A DNA stretch of 64,000 nucleotides from Bifidobacterium minimum (lineage in GTDB: Bacteria; Actinomycetota; Actinomycetes; Actinomycetales; Bifidobacteriaceae): positions 62,001 to 126,000 of the forward strand of contig NZ_JGZD01000007.1 of NCBI RefSeq assembly GCF_000741645.1, read 5' to 3'. A program made the translations under genes and the position numbers. The notes below the pieces were generated by a model. That model was not told the DNA's origin. It did no database searches and was given only the letters and a program-made list of their open reading frames with translations. Shown piece by piece: positions 18,748 through 27,644 of this stretch. Position 1 is the stretch's first letter, and every line of letters begins with the position of its first letter.

Positions 18748-19587
18748 CTATCGGATGTGGGCCGGTTCGGCGCCGGTCGATCTGGCGGCCGACCCGGCGC
18801 CGGCTGTGATGAACATGTCCCCCTGGGGGGTGGTCACCACTCCGATCGAGGTCCCGTACAGATGGGTCAGCAGCGCAGGGTCGAGGACGGCGCCCATCGT
18901 CGCGTAGTGCGGATGGCCGTCAAGCAGGTACACGGCTCCCGTCAGAATGGGCAGCAGCATGTTCAGGTCATGGGATACCAGATGGACGGTCATGCCCAAC
19001 TCGCGATTCAGTCTGGCCAGCACGTCCACGACCTCGTGTTGACTGGCTGGATCAAGGTTCGCCAGCGGTTCATCAAGCATAAGAAGAGCCGGGTCGGACC
19101 CCAAGGCCTGGGCGATCGCGACTCTTTGCCTCTGCCCTCCGGACAGTTCGCTGAGGCGCTTGCCGGCCTGATCGTCGATCCCCACGAATTCCAGAGCCTG
19201 CCGTGCGCGGTCCCGCTGGCGCCGCGTGGCCCGATGCCAGCCGAATTGCTCTCCCATCATGCCCAGAAGGACGGATTGCAGCGCCGTCAACGGGGACTCG
19301 GTGTTGGAGGCGTAGTTCTGGGGGACATAGCCGATCCTATGGTTCATGGTTCCGGGCGCGGCTCCCAGGACGCGGGCGCTTCCCGAACTCAGGGGCAGCA
19401 GTCCCAGCTCCGCCTTGAGCATGGTCGTCTTCCCGGTTCCGTTCGTTCCCACTATCGCGGTGACGGAACCCGAGGGTATGTGGAAGTTCCCGTGGCTCCA
19501 TATGACGGTTCCGGAGAGCGTCACCGAAGCGTCATGGAATTCGATGGCATTGGCGGTTTCGGTGGCGGCGGATGCGTTGGTGGTCAT
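18748..19587 (-). CDS. Metal ABC transporter ATP-binding protein (ZnuC-like)
   Basis: ATPase subunit of the metal importer. Reading from the ATG at 19587 gives 279 residues with Walker A GTNGTGKTT (48-56), signature LSGGQRQRVAIAQAL and Walker B LLMLDEP. An in-frame start at 19638 is 17 codons upstream but would place the Zur/Fur-like operator inside the coding region, so the shorter form is preferred. No Shine-Dalgarno sequence is evident for either start. A CATACT box about 7 bases before the ATG could allow a leaderless transcript. The permease gene follows. Confidence 0.9.
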   Translation of the reverse strand: MTTNASAATETANAIEFHDASVTLSGTVIWSHGNFHIPSGSVTAIVGTNGTGKTTMLKAELGLLPLSSGSARVLGAAPGTMNHRIGYVPQNYASNTESPLTALQSVLLGMMGEQFGWHRATRRQRDRARQALEFVGIDDQAGKRLSELSGGQRQRVAIAQALGSDPALLMLDEPLANLDPASQHEVVDVLARLNRELGMTVHLVSHDLNMLLPILTGAVYLLDGHPHYATMGAVLDPALLTHLYGTSIGVVTTPQGDMFITAGAGSAARSTGAEPAHIR

Positions 19588-19610
19588 GCGGCCAGTATGC
19601 CAGACGCTCA

Positions 19611-19625
19611 TGACAATCATTATCA
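19611..19625. promoter_or_regulatory. Zur/Fur-type operator before the metal transporter ATPase gene
   Basis: TGACAATCATTATCA is a 7-1-7 inverted repeat (TGATAAT / ATTGTCA on the other strand) with one mismatch, matching the general Fur-family 15-mer. It lies 24 bases upstream of the ATPase start codon, so metal-loaded repressor would cover the promoter. Confidence 0.6.
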
Positions 19626-19718
19626 TTAATAATCGCATGACGAGGGTGGCCTCTGACGAGGAGGACGATACCGCTGGGGCGCCGAATGAGGGGCGTCACC
19701 CAGTAGAGGTGGAGTCCG

Positions 19719-20756
19719 TCAGCGGGTGGCCGCGTCCTTCGCAGAGGATTCCGTCGCTGCCGAGGATGAGGACGATGAGGACGATGAGGACGATGAAGAC
19801 GATGAAGACGATGAAGACGAACCCTTATCCTCGGACTGCGCGTCATCGTCCAGGGCGGCGGAGATGTCCCCGACCACGTCGGTTATCCACTCAAGCAGAT
19901 CGTCGCTTCCCTGCGGCATCTGCTCGCCAACCTCGACAACGGGCAGTGACCGGGCCTTCGCCGCCGCAATGAGGATCCGCGCCGTCGCCCCGCGTTCCTG
20001 CTTGTTGTCGATCAGAAGATCGATCTGCGAATTGCTGATCAGGGACGTGAAGCTTCTGATATCGGATGCCGAGGGTTCGGACTCGTTGGCGACGGCCTTC
20101 GAGAACCCCTCCGGCGTCTTGTCCTTGAACCCCAGTTCCGACATGAGATAGTAGGACACAGCTTCCGTCGCCGCGTAGGTGGCGTCGTCGTGCTCATCCT
20201 TCACGGCGGATACGGCCTTCTCCACGGCGGCCTCGCGCTTCTTCCATGAATCCAGGCGCCTGCTGAAGGCCGACGCCTTGGAGGGCATGGCCTTGGCCAA
20301 GGCCTCCTCGACCTCCTCGGCCATGGCGCTGCGCGCGTCCTTCGAGAACCACAGGTGGGGGTTGTCTCCGTCCATGGCCCCCACGGTCTGAGCGGCCGAC
20401 ACTATGGTCGCCGTGGTGGACGCGCTTTTCGTGGCCCACGCGTCGTATCCGGCTCCATTGACGATGACGATGCTGGCGGAGCGGATCCGGCCCACATCCT
20501 TGGCGGTGGGCTCGAAGTCATGGGGATCGACGCTGTCCGAGGATAGTATCGACGTCACCTTCACGTCGTCGCCCGCGATCGCGGACGCCAGGGAGCCCCA
20601 CTGGGCGATGGATGACACCACGGTCACGGCCGTCTTCGCCGTGTCGTCGGGGGATGCGGACGTCGCCGATGACCCCGGCGTCGAGCATGACGCCATCGTC
20701 ATCGTCATCGCCAGCGCCATCACCGCGCACGCGGCCTTTCGCGCGAAGCACATCAT
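19719..20756 (-). CDS. Metal ABC transporter substrate-binding lipoprotein (ZnuA-like)
   Basis: The 345-residue protein has a lipoprotein signal peptide with lipobox MASC (Cys24). The cluster A-I metal-binding fold follows, with metal ligands His79 in DPHDFEPT and His133 in NPHLWF, and a third acidic/His region near LLIDNKQER. After the last helix comes a run of about 20 serines (around 311-331) and a short tail. The serine run is encoded by 9-bp units repeated in tandem (about 19755-19815). The polyserine run is unusual because binding proteins usually end with the fold itself. The gene starts upstream of, and is separate from, the Zur/Fur-like site that precedes the ATPase gene. Confidence 0.9.
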   Translation of the reverse strand: MMCFARKAACAVMALAMTMTMASCSTPGSSATSASPDDTAKTAVTVVSSIAQWGSLASAIAGDDVKVTSILSSDSVDPHDFEPTAKDVGRIRSASIVIVNGAGYDAWATKSASTTATIVSAAQTVGAMDGDNPHLWFSKDARSAMAEEVEEALAKAMPSKASAFSRRLDSWKKREAAVEKAVSAVKDEHDDATYAATEAVSYYLMSELGFKDKTPEGFSKAVANESEPSASDIRSFTSLISNSQIDLLIDNKQERGATARILIAAAKARSLPVVEVGEQMPQGSDDLLEWITDVVGDISAALDDDAQSEDKGSSSSSSSSSSSSSSSSSSSSAATESSAKDAATR

Positions 20757-20884
20757 GCGGAAATCCTCTCTCCATCGGATCGGGGATCGTCATGGCGTGA
20801 TCCCTGGGTGACCTCCGGTGACCTCCCCCCACGATAGCCTAGGGGGGGCGCACATCGATTCCATCGGGGGAACGGGAGGATCAT

Positions 20885-21766
20885 ATGCCCATCAGGATGG
20901 ACGGCAAGGCCATGGCCGGACGGGTCAAAAACGACTTGGCAGACCGCGTGCGATCGCTCGGCGAACGGGGCGTCCACCCCGGGCTGGGCACCATTCTGGT
21001 CGGCGAGGATCCGGGGTCGGTTCGGTACGTGAAGGGCAAGCACGCCGACTGCTCGGAGGTCGGGATCGAGTCCATCCGGATCGATCTTCCCGCGCAGTCC
21101 ACGCAGGACGACGTCATCGCGGCCGTCCGCACGCTCAACGATGATCCGCGATGCACCGGGTTCATCGTCCAGCTCCCTCTTCCCGACGGCATCGATGAGA
21201 CGGCGGTGGTCGATGCCATCGACCCCGCGAAGGACGCCGACGGCATGCATCCTTATAATCTGGGTCAATTGGTGTCGCATGTCTCGGGACGGATCGGAAC
21301 CCCTCTGCCCTGCACCCCACGCGCGGTGATGACGCTTCTTGACGGTTATGGCATCGACGTGGCCGGACGCGAGGTGTGCGTCGTCGGAAGGGGCATCACC
21401 ATCGGCCGGACCATGGGGCTGATGCTGACCCGGCGTGGCGCGGACGCCACCGTCACGCAGTGTCATACGGGAACGCGGGATCTACGGTCCCATCTGCGTC
21501 GTGCCGACATCATCATCGCTGCGGCAGGCCATGCCGGGATCGTCGGTCCGGACGACGTGAGCGATGGGGTCGTCCTTGTCGATGTGGGAGTCTCCCGCGT
21601 CTACGATGACGCCGTGGGACGATACCGCATCAAAGGCGACGTGGATCACCGGTGCTACGAGCGCAGCGGCGCCTACACCCCCAACCCCGGAGGAGTGGGG
21701 CCGATGACGCGGGCCATGCTGCTCAGCAACGTCGTGGAGATTGCCGAACGTTCGTCGGCGCGCTGA
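20885..21766 (+). CDS. folD: Bifunctional methylenetetrahydrofolate dehydrogenase/cyclohydrolase
   Basis: FolD interconverts methylene-, methenyl- and formyl-tetrahydrofolate for one-carbon supply. The 293-residue protein has the substrate site SVRYVKGK (Tyr48 and Lys52), GFIVQLPLP and the NADP-binding region around [15 protein letters not shown]. The C-terminus ends with [15 protein letters not shown], a strong family signature. GGAGG lies 5 bases before the ATG. It reads into the rpsA leader region on the same strand but with a 215-bp gap. Confidence 0.95.
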   Translation: MPIRMDGKAMAGRVKNDLADRVRSLGERGVHPGLGTILVGEDPGSVRYVKGKHADCSEVGIESIRIDLPAQSTQDDVIAAVRTLNDDPRCTGFIVQLPLPDGIDETAVVDAIDPAKDADGMHPYNLGQLVSHVSGRIGTPLPCTPRAVMTLLDGYGIDVAGREVCVVGRGITIGRTMGLMLTRRGADATVTQCHTGTRDLRSHLRRADIIIAAAGHAGIVGPDDVSDGVVLVDVGVSRVYDDAVGRYRIKGDVDHRCYERSGAYTPNPGGVGPMTRAMLLSNVVEIAERSSAR

Positions 21767-21895
21767 GACCGAGTGATCACGTCGCCGTGGCGCGTGGGAT
21801 TGGTTTCGGCGGAGTCTCCACGGTCGGGGGTGCCGAGGGCCGGGGTTGTCCGACACGCCCGGAACGGCCGTCGGGTGATTGTGCAGGGGGCTAGT

Positions 21896-21981
21896 TATTA
21901 TAGACCTGAGTGTGCCTGAGAGGGCACGGATAATTGAACATCGATACAATCCATCAATAATCTCACAGAAACCCACAATTA
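21896..21981 (+). promoter_or_regulatory. rpsA leader without a visible Shine-Dalgarno site
   Basis: A TATTATAGA -10-like box (21896-21904) is followed by a short hairpin GTGCC-tgaga-GGCAC (about 21912-21927). From there to the rpsA ATG the leader is AT-rich and lacks a purine-rich ribosome-binding site. Ribosomal protein S1 genes in other bacteria are known to have SD-poor, structured leaders that S1 itself represses. Confidence 0.4.
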
Positions 21982-23466
21982 ATGGCAGAGAACAATAGCG
22001 GAGTCACCAAGGTTGCGATCAACGACATCGGCACCGAAGAGGACTTCATCAAGGCAGTCGATTCCAGCATCAAGAACTTCGATGACGGCGATCTGGTCGA
22101 GGGGACCGTCGTCCGAGTCGATAGGGACGAGGTCCTGCTGGATATCGGCTACAAGACCGAGGGCGTCATTCCCTCCCGCGAGCTTTCCATCAAGAAGGAT
22201 GTCGATCCTGACGATGTCGTCGAGGTCGGCGACACCGTGGAGGCGCTTGTCGTCACCAAGGAGGACAAGGAAGGCCGCTTGATTCTGTCCAAGAAGCGTG
22301 CTCAGTACGAGCGCGCCTGGGGCGACATCGAGAAGATCAAGGCGGATGACGGCGTCGTCGAGGGTACCGTCATCGAGGCCGTCAAGGGCGGTCTCATCGT
22401 CGACATCGGACTGCGCGGCTTCCTGCCCGCGTCCCTCGTCGAGATGCGCCGCGTCCGTGATCTCTCGCCGTACATCGGGCAGAAGATCAAGGCCAAGATC
22501 CTTGAGCTCGACAAGAACCGCAACAACGTCGTCCTGTCCCGTCGCCAGTATCTTGAGGAGACCCAGTCCGAGGTCCGCGAGACCTTCCTGAGCCAGCTCA
22601 AGAAGGGGCAGATCCGTGAGGGCGTCGTGTCCTCCATCGTCAACTTCGGCGCGTTCGTCGATCTGGGCGGCGTGGACGGACTCATCCACGTCTCGGAGCT
22701 TTCCTGGAAGCACATCGACCATCCGTCGGAGGTCGTCAAGGTCGGAGACAAGGTCACCGTCGAGGTTCTTGAGGTGGACATGGACCGCGAGCGCATCTCG
22801 CTCTCGCTCAAGGCCACCCAGGAGGATCCGTGGCAGCGTTTCGCGCGCACCCATGTTCCCGGACAGATCGTCAAGGGCAAGGTCACCAAGATCGTGCAGT
22901 TCGGCGTGTTCGTCTCCGTCGAGGACGGAATCGAGGGTCTGGTCCACATCTCCGAGCTCGCGAACCGTCACGTCGACAATCCCGAGACCGTCGTCAAGCC
23001 CGGCGAGGAGATCTTCGTCAAGGTCATCGACGTCGATCTCGACCGTCGTCGCATCTCGCTGTCGCTCAAGCAGGCCAACGACTCCGTGGATCCGTCCTCC
23101 GAGGACTTCGATCCGGCGCTCTACGGCATGCCGGCCGAATACGACGAGAACGGCAACTACAAGTATCCCGAGGGCTTCGATCCGACCACCAACGAGTGGA
23201 TCCCGGGATACGAGAAGCAGCGCGAGGAGTGGGAGTCGCAGTACGCCACCGCCCACGACCTGTGGGAGGAGCACAAGGCCTTCGCCTCCAAGGAGATCGA
23301 GAACGCCGCCGCCTCCGCCGCCGAGGATGGACAGGGCTCCGAGCACGAGGCTCCCAAGGCTGAGGCCGCGTCGAACTATTCGTCCGATGCGTCCACCAGC
23401 GGAACCCTCGCCGATTCCGATCAGCTTGCTGCTCTGCGCGAGCAGCTGCTGAGCGAGAAGAAGTGA
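21982..23466 (+). CDS. rpsA: 30S ribosomal protein S1
   Basis: S1 helps recruit and unfold mRNA on the ribosome. The 494-residue protein has four S1 RNA-binding domains (beginning near residues 33, 121, 207 and 292), each with the VxGxV and GFVP/GLIHVSEL-type strands, then an acidic Glu-rich tail. The length matches the four-domain actinobacterial form, shorter than the six-domain proteobacterial one. The start codon lacks an SD site (see the leader entry). A strong terminator hairpin follows the stop codon. Confidence 0.97.
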   Translation: MAENNSGVTKVAINDIGTEEDFIKAVDSSIKNFDDGDLVEGTVVRVDRDEVLLDIGYKTEGVIPSRELSIKKDVDPDDVVEVGDTVEALVVTKEDKEGRLILSKKRAQYERAWGDIEKIKADDGVVEGTVIEAVKGGLIVDIGLRGFLPASLVEMRRVRDLSPYIGQKIKAKILELDKNRNNVVLSRRQYLEETQSEVRETFLSQLKKGQIREGVVSSIVNFGAFVDLGGVDGLIHVSELSWKHIDHPSEVVKVGDKVTVEVLEVDMDRERISLSLKATQEDPWQRFARTHVPGQIVKGKVTKIVQFGVFVSVEDGIEGLVHISELANRHVDNPETVVKPGEEIFVKVIDVDLDRRRISLSLKQANDSVDPSSEDFDPALYGMPAEYDENGNYKYPEGFDPTTNEWIPGYEKQREEWESQYATAHDLWEEHKAFASKEIENAAASAAEDGQGSEHEAPKAEAASNYSSDASTSGTLADSDQLAALREQLLSEKK

Positions 23467-23507
23467 TGCGTCGCGGCGTCGGTCGCATTCTCTGACGCCG
23501 TTGCAGC

Positions 23508-23543
23508 CGATGGCCCGTCCTGTGATCGCAGGACGGGCCATCG
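23508..23543 (+). terminator. Hairpin terminator after rpsA
   Basis: A 15-bp perfect stem (CGATGGCCCGTCCTG paired with CAGGACGGGCCATCG) closes a 6-base loop. No U-run follows, which is common in this GC-rich group. Confidence 0.75.
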
Positions 23544-23590
23544 CGTGTATCACGAGATCTTCGCGGTCTCTGCCGTAGCATGGGCATGTG

Positions 23591-24262
23591 ATGAGAATCG
23601 GATTGACAGGAGGCATCGCAGCGGGGAAGACCACGGTCGCCCGCCGGTTCGGCGACCTCGGCATCCCCGTCATCGATTACGATGATCTTGCTCGGCGGGC
23701 GGTCGCTCGGGGGAGCGGCGTTCTGCGAGAGATCGTCTCCGTGTTCGGTCCGGAGGCGCTTGGAACCGACGGCGAGCTCGATCGCGTATGGATGGCCGGG
23801 CATGTGTTCGGTCCCGGCTCAGGCGCCGACGCGCGCGTGCGTTTGGATTCCATCGTCCACCCCGAGGTGTTCCGCATGGCGCTCGATCGTGAGGCATCGC
23901 TGGATGATCCGAGACTCGTCGTCCATGATGTGCCGCTGCTGGCCGAGGTCATCGGAACCATACCCTTCCGTTTCGACCACATCATCACGGTGGAGGCGCC
24001 GGCGAGCGTGCGGGTGTCGCGTATGATGACGTCCCGCGGCATGAGCGAGGAGCAGGCGCGCGACCGTATCGCCAGCCAGCCGTCCGGGAGGTCCCGCAGG
24101 GCCATCGCCGACATCGTCATCGACTCCACCCTGCCGTTGCCGGACATGATGGATCTCGTCGATTCGCTGGCCGCGCAATGGGCCGCGGAATGCCCGCCAC
24201 GGCATCCCCTGCGGCATACTGTATGGACAGGGTCGGCCACGGATGCCGACGGAAACGTGTGA
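23591..24262 (+). CDS. coaE: Dephospho-CoA kinase
   Basis: CoaE carries out the last step of coenzyme A synthesis, phosphorylating dephospho-CoA. The 223-residue protein has a P-loop [12 protein letters not shown] at the N-terminus, [20 protein letters not shown] and the lid segment [24 protein letters not shown] at 23588 directly before the ATG is an alternative start. The stop codon lies 4 bases before the uvrB start, so the genes are likely co-transcribed. Confidence 0.94.
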   Translation: MRIGLTGGIAAGKTTVARRFGDLGIPVIDYDDLARRAVARGSGVLREIVSVFGPEALGTDGELDRVWMAGHVFGPGSGADARVRLDSIVHPEVFRMALDREASLDDPRLVVHDVPLLAEVIGTIPFRFDHIITVEAPASVRVSRMMTSRGMSEEQARDRIASQPSGRSRRAIADIVIDSTLPLPDMMDLVDSLAAQWAAECPPRHPLRHTVWTGSATDADGNV

Positions 24263-24266
24263 GGAC

Positions 24267-26378
24267 ATGGGATTCAACATCGAACGGACGAACAAGCCCT
24301 TTGTCGTCAAATCACCATACAGGCCGTCCGGCGATCAGCCGCAGGCCATTGACGAACTTGCCACCCGCATCAACAACGGCGAGAACGACGTGGTGCTCAT
24401 GGGCGCCACCGGAACGGGCAAAACCGCGACCACCGCGTGGCTTATCGAGCGGTTGCAGCGACCGACTCTGATACTTGAGCCCAACAAGACGCTGGCCGCG
24501 CAGCTGTGCGCGGAGTTCCGCGAGCTCATGCCCGACAACGCGGTGAGCTATTTCGTGTCCTACTACGACTATTACCAGCCCGAGGCGTACATTCCCCAGA
24601 CGGACACCTTCATCGAGAAGGATTCGAACATCAACGACGACGTGGAGCGACTGCGGCACGCCGCCACGGCGAATCTGCTGACCCGGCGCGACTGCGTGGT
24701 GGTGGCGACGGTCTCATGCATATATGGTCTGGGAACCCCCGAGGAGTATGCGGGGAGGATGCTGTTCCTCAAGGAGGGGCAGCGGATGGACCGAGACCAG
24801 CTGCTGCGCCGGTTCGTCTCGATGCAGTACAAGCGCAACGACATCGCCTTCACGAGAGGGACCTTCCGCGTCAGAGGGGACACGGTTGAGATCATTCCCG
24901 TGTATGAGGAGCTGGCGATACGCATCGAGTTCTTCGGGGACGAGATCGACCGCATATCCACGCTCCATCCGCTGACGGGCGACGTCATCGCCCATGAGAC
25001 GCAGGTGCACATTTTCCCCGCGTCCCATTACATAGCCGGTCCCGAGAGAATGGCCAGAGCGCTGTCGTCCATTCATGAGGAGCTGGACGACCGCGTCGCC
25101 GAGCTGCGCAGGCAGGGCAAGGAGCTTGAGGCCCAACGCCTGACGATGCGCACGACCTACGACTTGGAGATGCTCTCGCAGGTCGGCGTCTGCTCGGGAG
25201 TCGAGAACTACTCGCGGCATTTCGACGGCAGAGATCCGGGGACGCCGCCGCACACGCTTCTGGATTTCTTCCCCGACGATTTTCTGCTGGTCATCGACGA
25301 GTCCCATGTCACCGTCCCCCAGATCGGTGCGATGTACGAGGGGGATGCCAGCCGCAAGCGCACGCTGGTGGAGCATGGGTTCCGTCTTCCGTCGGCGATG
25401 GACAACCGCCCCCTGAAATGGCCCGAGTTCCTCGATCGCGTGGGGCAGACCGTGTATCTTTCGGCGACGCCCGGCGATTACGAGATGGGACTGTCCGACG
25501 GCGTGGTGGAGCAGATCATCAGGCCCACCGGTCTGGTGGATCCCCGGATCGACGTGCGCCCCGTGGAGGGTCAGGTCGACGATCTCCTCGCGGAGATCCG
25601 GGACCGCGTCTCCCGTCACGAGCGCGCGCTGGTGACCACGTTGACGAAGAAGATGGCGGAGGATCTCACCGATTATCTGCTCGACAAGGGAGTCAAGGTC
25701 GAGTATCTGCATTCGGACGTCGACACGCTTCGCCGAGTGGAGCTTCTTCGGGAGCTTCGCGAGGGCACGATCGACGTCATCGTGGGCATCAACCTTCTTC
25801 GGGAGGGGCTCGATCTTCCCGAGGTGTCGCTGGTGGCGATACTCGACGCCGACAAGGAGGGGTTCCTCCGCTCGTACCGTTCCCTGATCCAGACGATCGG
25901 CAGGGCCGCGAGGAACGTCTCGGGAACCGTCATCATGTACGCGGACCACACCACCGAGGCGATGCACAAGGCCATTGACGAGACCAACCGCCGTCGGGAC
26001 AGGCAGATCGCCTACAACCGGGAGCATCATATCGATCCCAAGCCGTTGATCAAGAAGATCAGCGACGTCAACGACATGCTGGCCAAGGAGGACGTCGACA
26101 CCGAGACGCTGCTCGCGGGAGGCTATCGCAACGCGGGGAAGGCGGGCAACACCCATCTGGGGGTTCCGCGTGCTGACGAGAGGGAGGCGCGCCGCCGCCA
26201 TGAGGAGATCCTCAAGGCGGGGCTGCCCGCCCAGGATCTGAGCGACATCATCCGGGAGCTGAGCGCGCAGATGCACACCGCGGCGGAACAGCTGCAGTTC
26301 GAGCTGGCCGCGCGACTGCGCGATGAGATACGTGACCTGAAGAAGGAGCTGAGACAGATCACCGACGCGCGACGCTGA
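24267..26378 (+). CDS. uvrB: Excinuclease ABC subunit B
   Basis: UvrB is the damage-verifying helicase of nucleotide excision repair. Starting at the ATG at 24267 (MGFNIERT, 703 residues) rather than the ATG at 24243 inside coaE. Walker [11 protein letters not shown] (about 44-53) is followed by the DNA-probing beta-hairpin with [18 protein letters not shown] (Walker B), helicase motifs V and VI ([12 protein letters not shown] and QTIGRAARN) and the C-terminal UVR domain for UvrC. No LexA box was seen upstream. Confidence 0.97.
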   Translation: MGFNIERTNKPFVVKSPYRPSGDQPQAIDELATRINNGENDVVLMGATGTGKTATTAWLIERLQRPTLILEPNKTLAAQLCAEFRELMPDNAVSYFVSYYDYYQPEAYIPQTDTFIEKDSNINDDVERLRHAATANLLTRRDCVVVATVSCIYGLGTPEEYAGRMLFLKEGQRMDRDQLLRRFVSMQYKRNDIAFTRGTFRVRGDTVEIIPVYEELAIRIEFFGDEIDRISTLHPLTGDVIAHETQVHIFPASHYIAGPERMARALSSIHEELDDRVAELRRQGKELEAQRLTMRTTYDLEMLSQVGVCSGVENYSRHFDGRDPGTPPHTLLDFFPDDFLLVIDESHVTVPQIGAMYEGDASRKRTLVEHGFRLPSAMDNRPLKWPEFLDRVGQTVYLSATPGDYEMGLSDGVVEQIIRPTGLVDPRIDVRPVEGQVDDLLAEIRDRVSRHERALVTTLTKKMAEDLTDYLLDKGVKVEYLHSDVDTLRRVELLRELREGTIDVIVGINLLREGLDLPEVSLVAILDADKEGFLRSYRSLIQTIGRAARNVSGTVIMYADHTTEAMHKAIDETNRRRDRQIAYNREHHIDPKPLIKKISDVNDMLAKEDVDTETLLAGGYRNAGKAGNTHLGVPRADEREARRRHEEILKAGLPAQDLSDIIRELSAQMHTAAEQLQFELAARLRDEIRDLKKELRQITDARR

Positions 26379-26448
26379 CGCCGTCGTGCGGCGCCGGGCA
26401 CCGGTCGCGGGCGGCCCGTGGTCACAGCCACTTCCTATGCTGGAGGGC

Positions 26449-27426
26449 ATGTCGGAAACCCCTATCGCCTTCATGGTGGCGACCTTCATCGTTCTCGCGG
26501 TGTTCTTCGTCGTCGATATCTTCGTCATCGGGCGGCGTCCCCACGTGCCGTCGACGAAGGAGTGCATCAGGCACATCGTGTTCTTCGTCGCGATGGCGCT
26601 CGTCTTCGGCGCGCTGATCTGGGTGGTCTCGGGGCCGAAGCCGGCGGTGGAGTTCTATTCGGGGTGGCTGACCGAATATTCGCTGAGCATCGACAATCTG
26701 TTCGTGTTCGTGATCATCATGTCGAACTTCGCGGTTCCGAAGGTGCTGCAGCGATACGTGCTGAGCGTCGGAATCGCCGTGGCGCTTGTGCTGCGCGGGA
26801 TCTTCATTCTGGTGGGTGCGGCCATCATCACGCGCTTCACGTGGGTGTTCTTCCTGTTCGGGGCTTTTCTCATCGTCACGGCGATCAAATTGGTCACCGG
26901 ACATGACGAGGACGAGGAATACCACGAGAACGGGCTGATCCGCATGCTGCGCCGCGTCGTTCCCCTCACGGACGACTTCGATGGGGAGCATCTGAGGACG
27001 ACCCGTGACGGACGGCGTTACTGGACTCCGATGCTTATCGTCTTCCTGGCGATCGGCACCACGGACGTTATGTTCGCCTTTGATTCGATTCCCGCGATTT
27101 TCGGTTTGACCAAGGATCCGTTCATCGTCTTCACCTCCAACGTCTTCGCGCTTCTGGGGCTGCAGCAGCTGTACTTCCTGTTGGGCGCGCTGCTCGACAA
27201 GCTCGTGTACCTTCCGTTGGGGTTGTCGGTCGTTCTGGGATTCATCGGGGTGAAGCTCATCATGGAGGCCCTTTCGGGCAATACCCTGCCGTTCATCAAT
27301 GGGGGACAGGGTGTCGAATGGGTCCCGGAGGTTCCCACATGGCTGTCCCTTCTGGTGATCGTCCTTGCGATCGGAGGCGCGTCGTTGGCGAGCGTCATCA
27401 GCATGAAGCGGGCCGAAAAGGAGTGA
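26449..27426 (+). CDS. TerC family membrane protein
   Basis: TerC proteins are multi-pass membrane proteins linked to metal ion homeostasis and tellurium resistance; recent work ties them to metallation of exported proteins. The 325-residue protein has about 9 hydrophobic helices with the conserved FYSGWLTEYSLSIDNLFVF and DVMFAFDSIPAIFGLT segments that carry the membrane-embedded acidic residues. The ATG at 26449 follows GGAGG closely; an in-frame ATG at 26437 or a start further upstream is possible. It lies 70 bases after uvrB on the same strand. Confidence 0.9.
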   Translation: MSETPIAFMVATFIVLAVFFVVDIFVIGRRPHVPSTKECIRHIVFFVAMALVFGALIWVVSGPKPAVEFYSGWLTEYSLSIDNLFVFVIIMSNFAVPKVLQRYVLSVGIAVALVLRGIFILVGAAIITRFTWVFFLFGAFLIVTAIKLVTGHDEDEEYHENGLIRMLRRVVPLTDDFDGEHLRTTRDGRRYWTPMLIVFLAIGTTDVMFAFDSIPAIFGLTKDPFIVFTSNVFALLGLQQLYFLLGALLDKLVYLPLGLSVVLGFIGVKLIMEALSGNTLPFINGGQGVEWVPEVPTWLSLLVIVLAIGGASLASVISMKRAEKE

Positions 27427-27517
27427 CGTCCGCGGACGTCCTGCGGGGATGTCCCTGGCGGAGCGACGTGATGCCGGCTGCTCGTCTGCGCGAAAGAAGG
27501 ATGTGGCGAAAGAGGGG

Positions 27518-27531
27518 TGTGAGCGCTAACA
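27518..27531. promoter_or_regulatory. LacI/CcpA-type operator upstream of pyk
   Basis: TGTGAGCGCTAACA fits the catabolite-response (cre) pattern TGWNANCGNTNWCA at every defined position. LacI-family global regulators control glycolytic genes in bifidobacteria, so this may bind such a regulator upstream of the pyk promoter. Confidence 0.5.
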
Positions 27532-27546
27532 ACACGCTGGAAATAC

Positions 27547-27575
27547 TTCGCACAATCGTACCGCAAACCTAGTAG
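27547..27575 (+). promoter_or_regulatory. Putative pyk promoter
   Basis: TTCGCA (27547-27552) and TAGTAG (27570-27575) with 17-bp spacing are weak -35 and -10 matches. They lie 16 bases after the LacI-type operator and about 70 bases before the pyk start. Weak boxes fit a regulated or factor-assisted promoter. Confidence 0.35.
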
Positions 27576-27644
27576 TGTGGAAGCTGCGTGTCCGGGGTGC
27601 ATCCGGATCACGGTATTTTTACACGAACAGGAGTAGGCAGGCAT

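Noticed and set aside
21979..23673. 564-codon minus-strand frame opposite rpsA
   Set aside because: The + strand encodes a complete four-domain S1 protein. The opposite frame is Asp/Leu/Gly-rich without any family and ends at the coaE region.
24714..26576. 620-codon minus-strand frame opposite uvrB
   Set aside because: uvrB is complete on the + strand with all motifs. The opposite frame has no domain.
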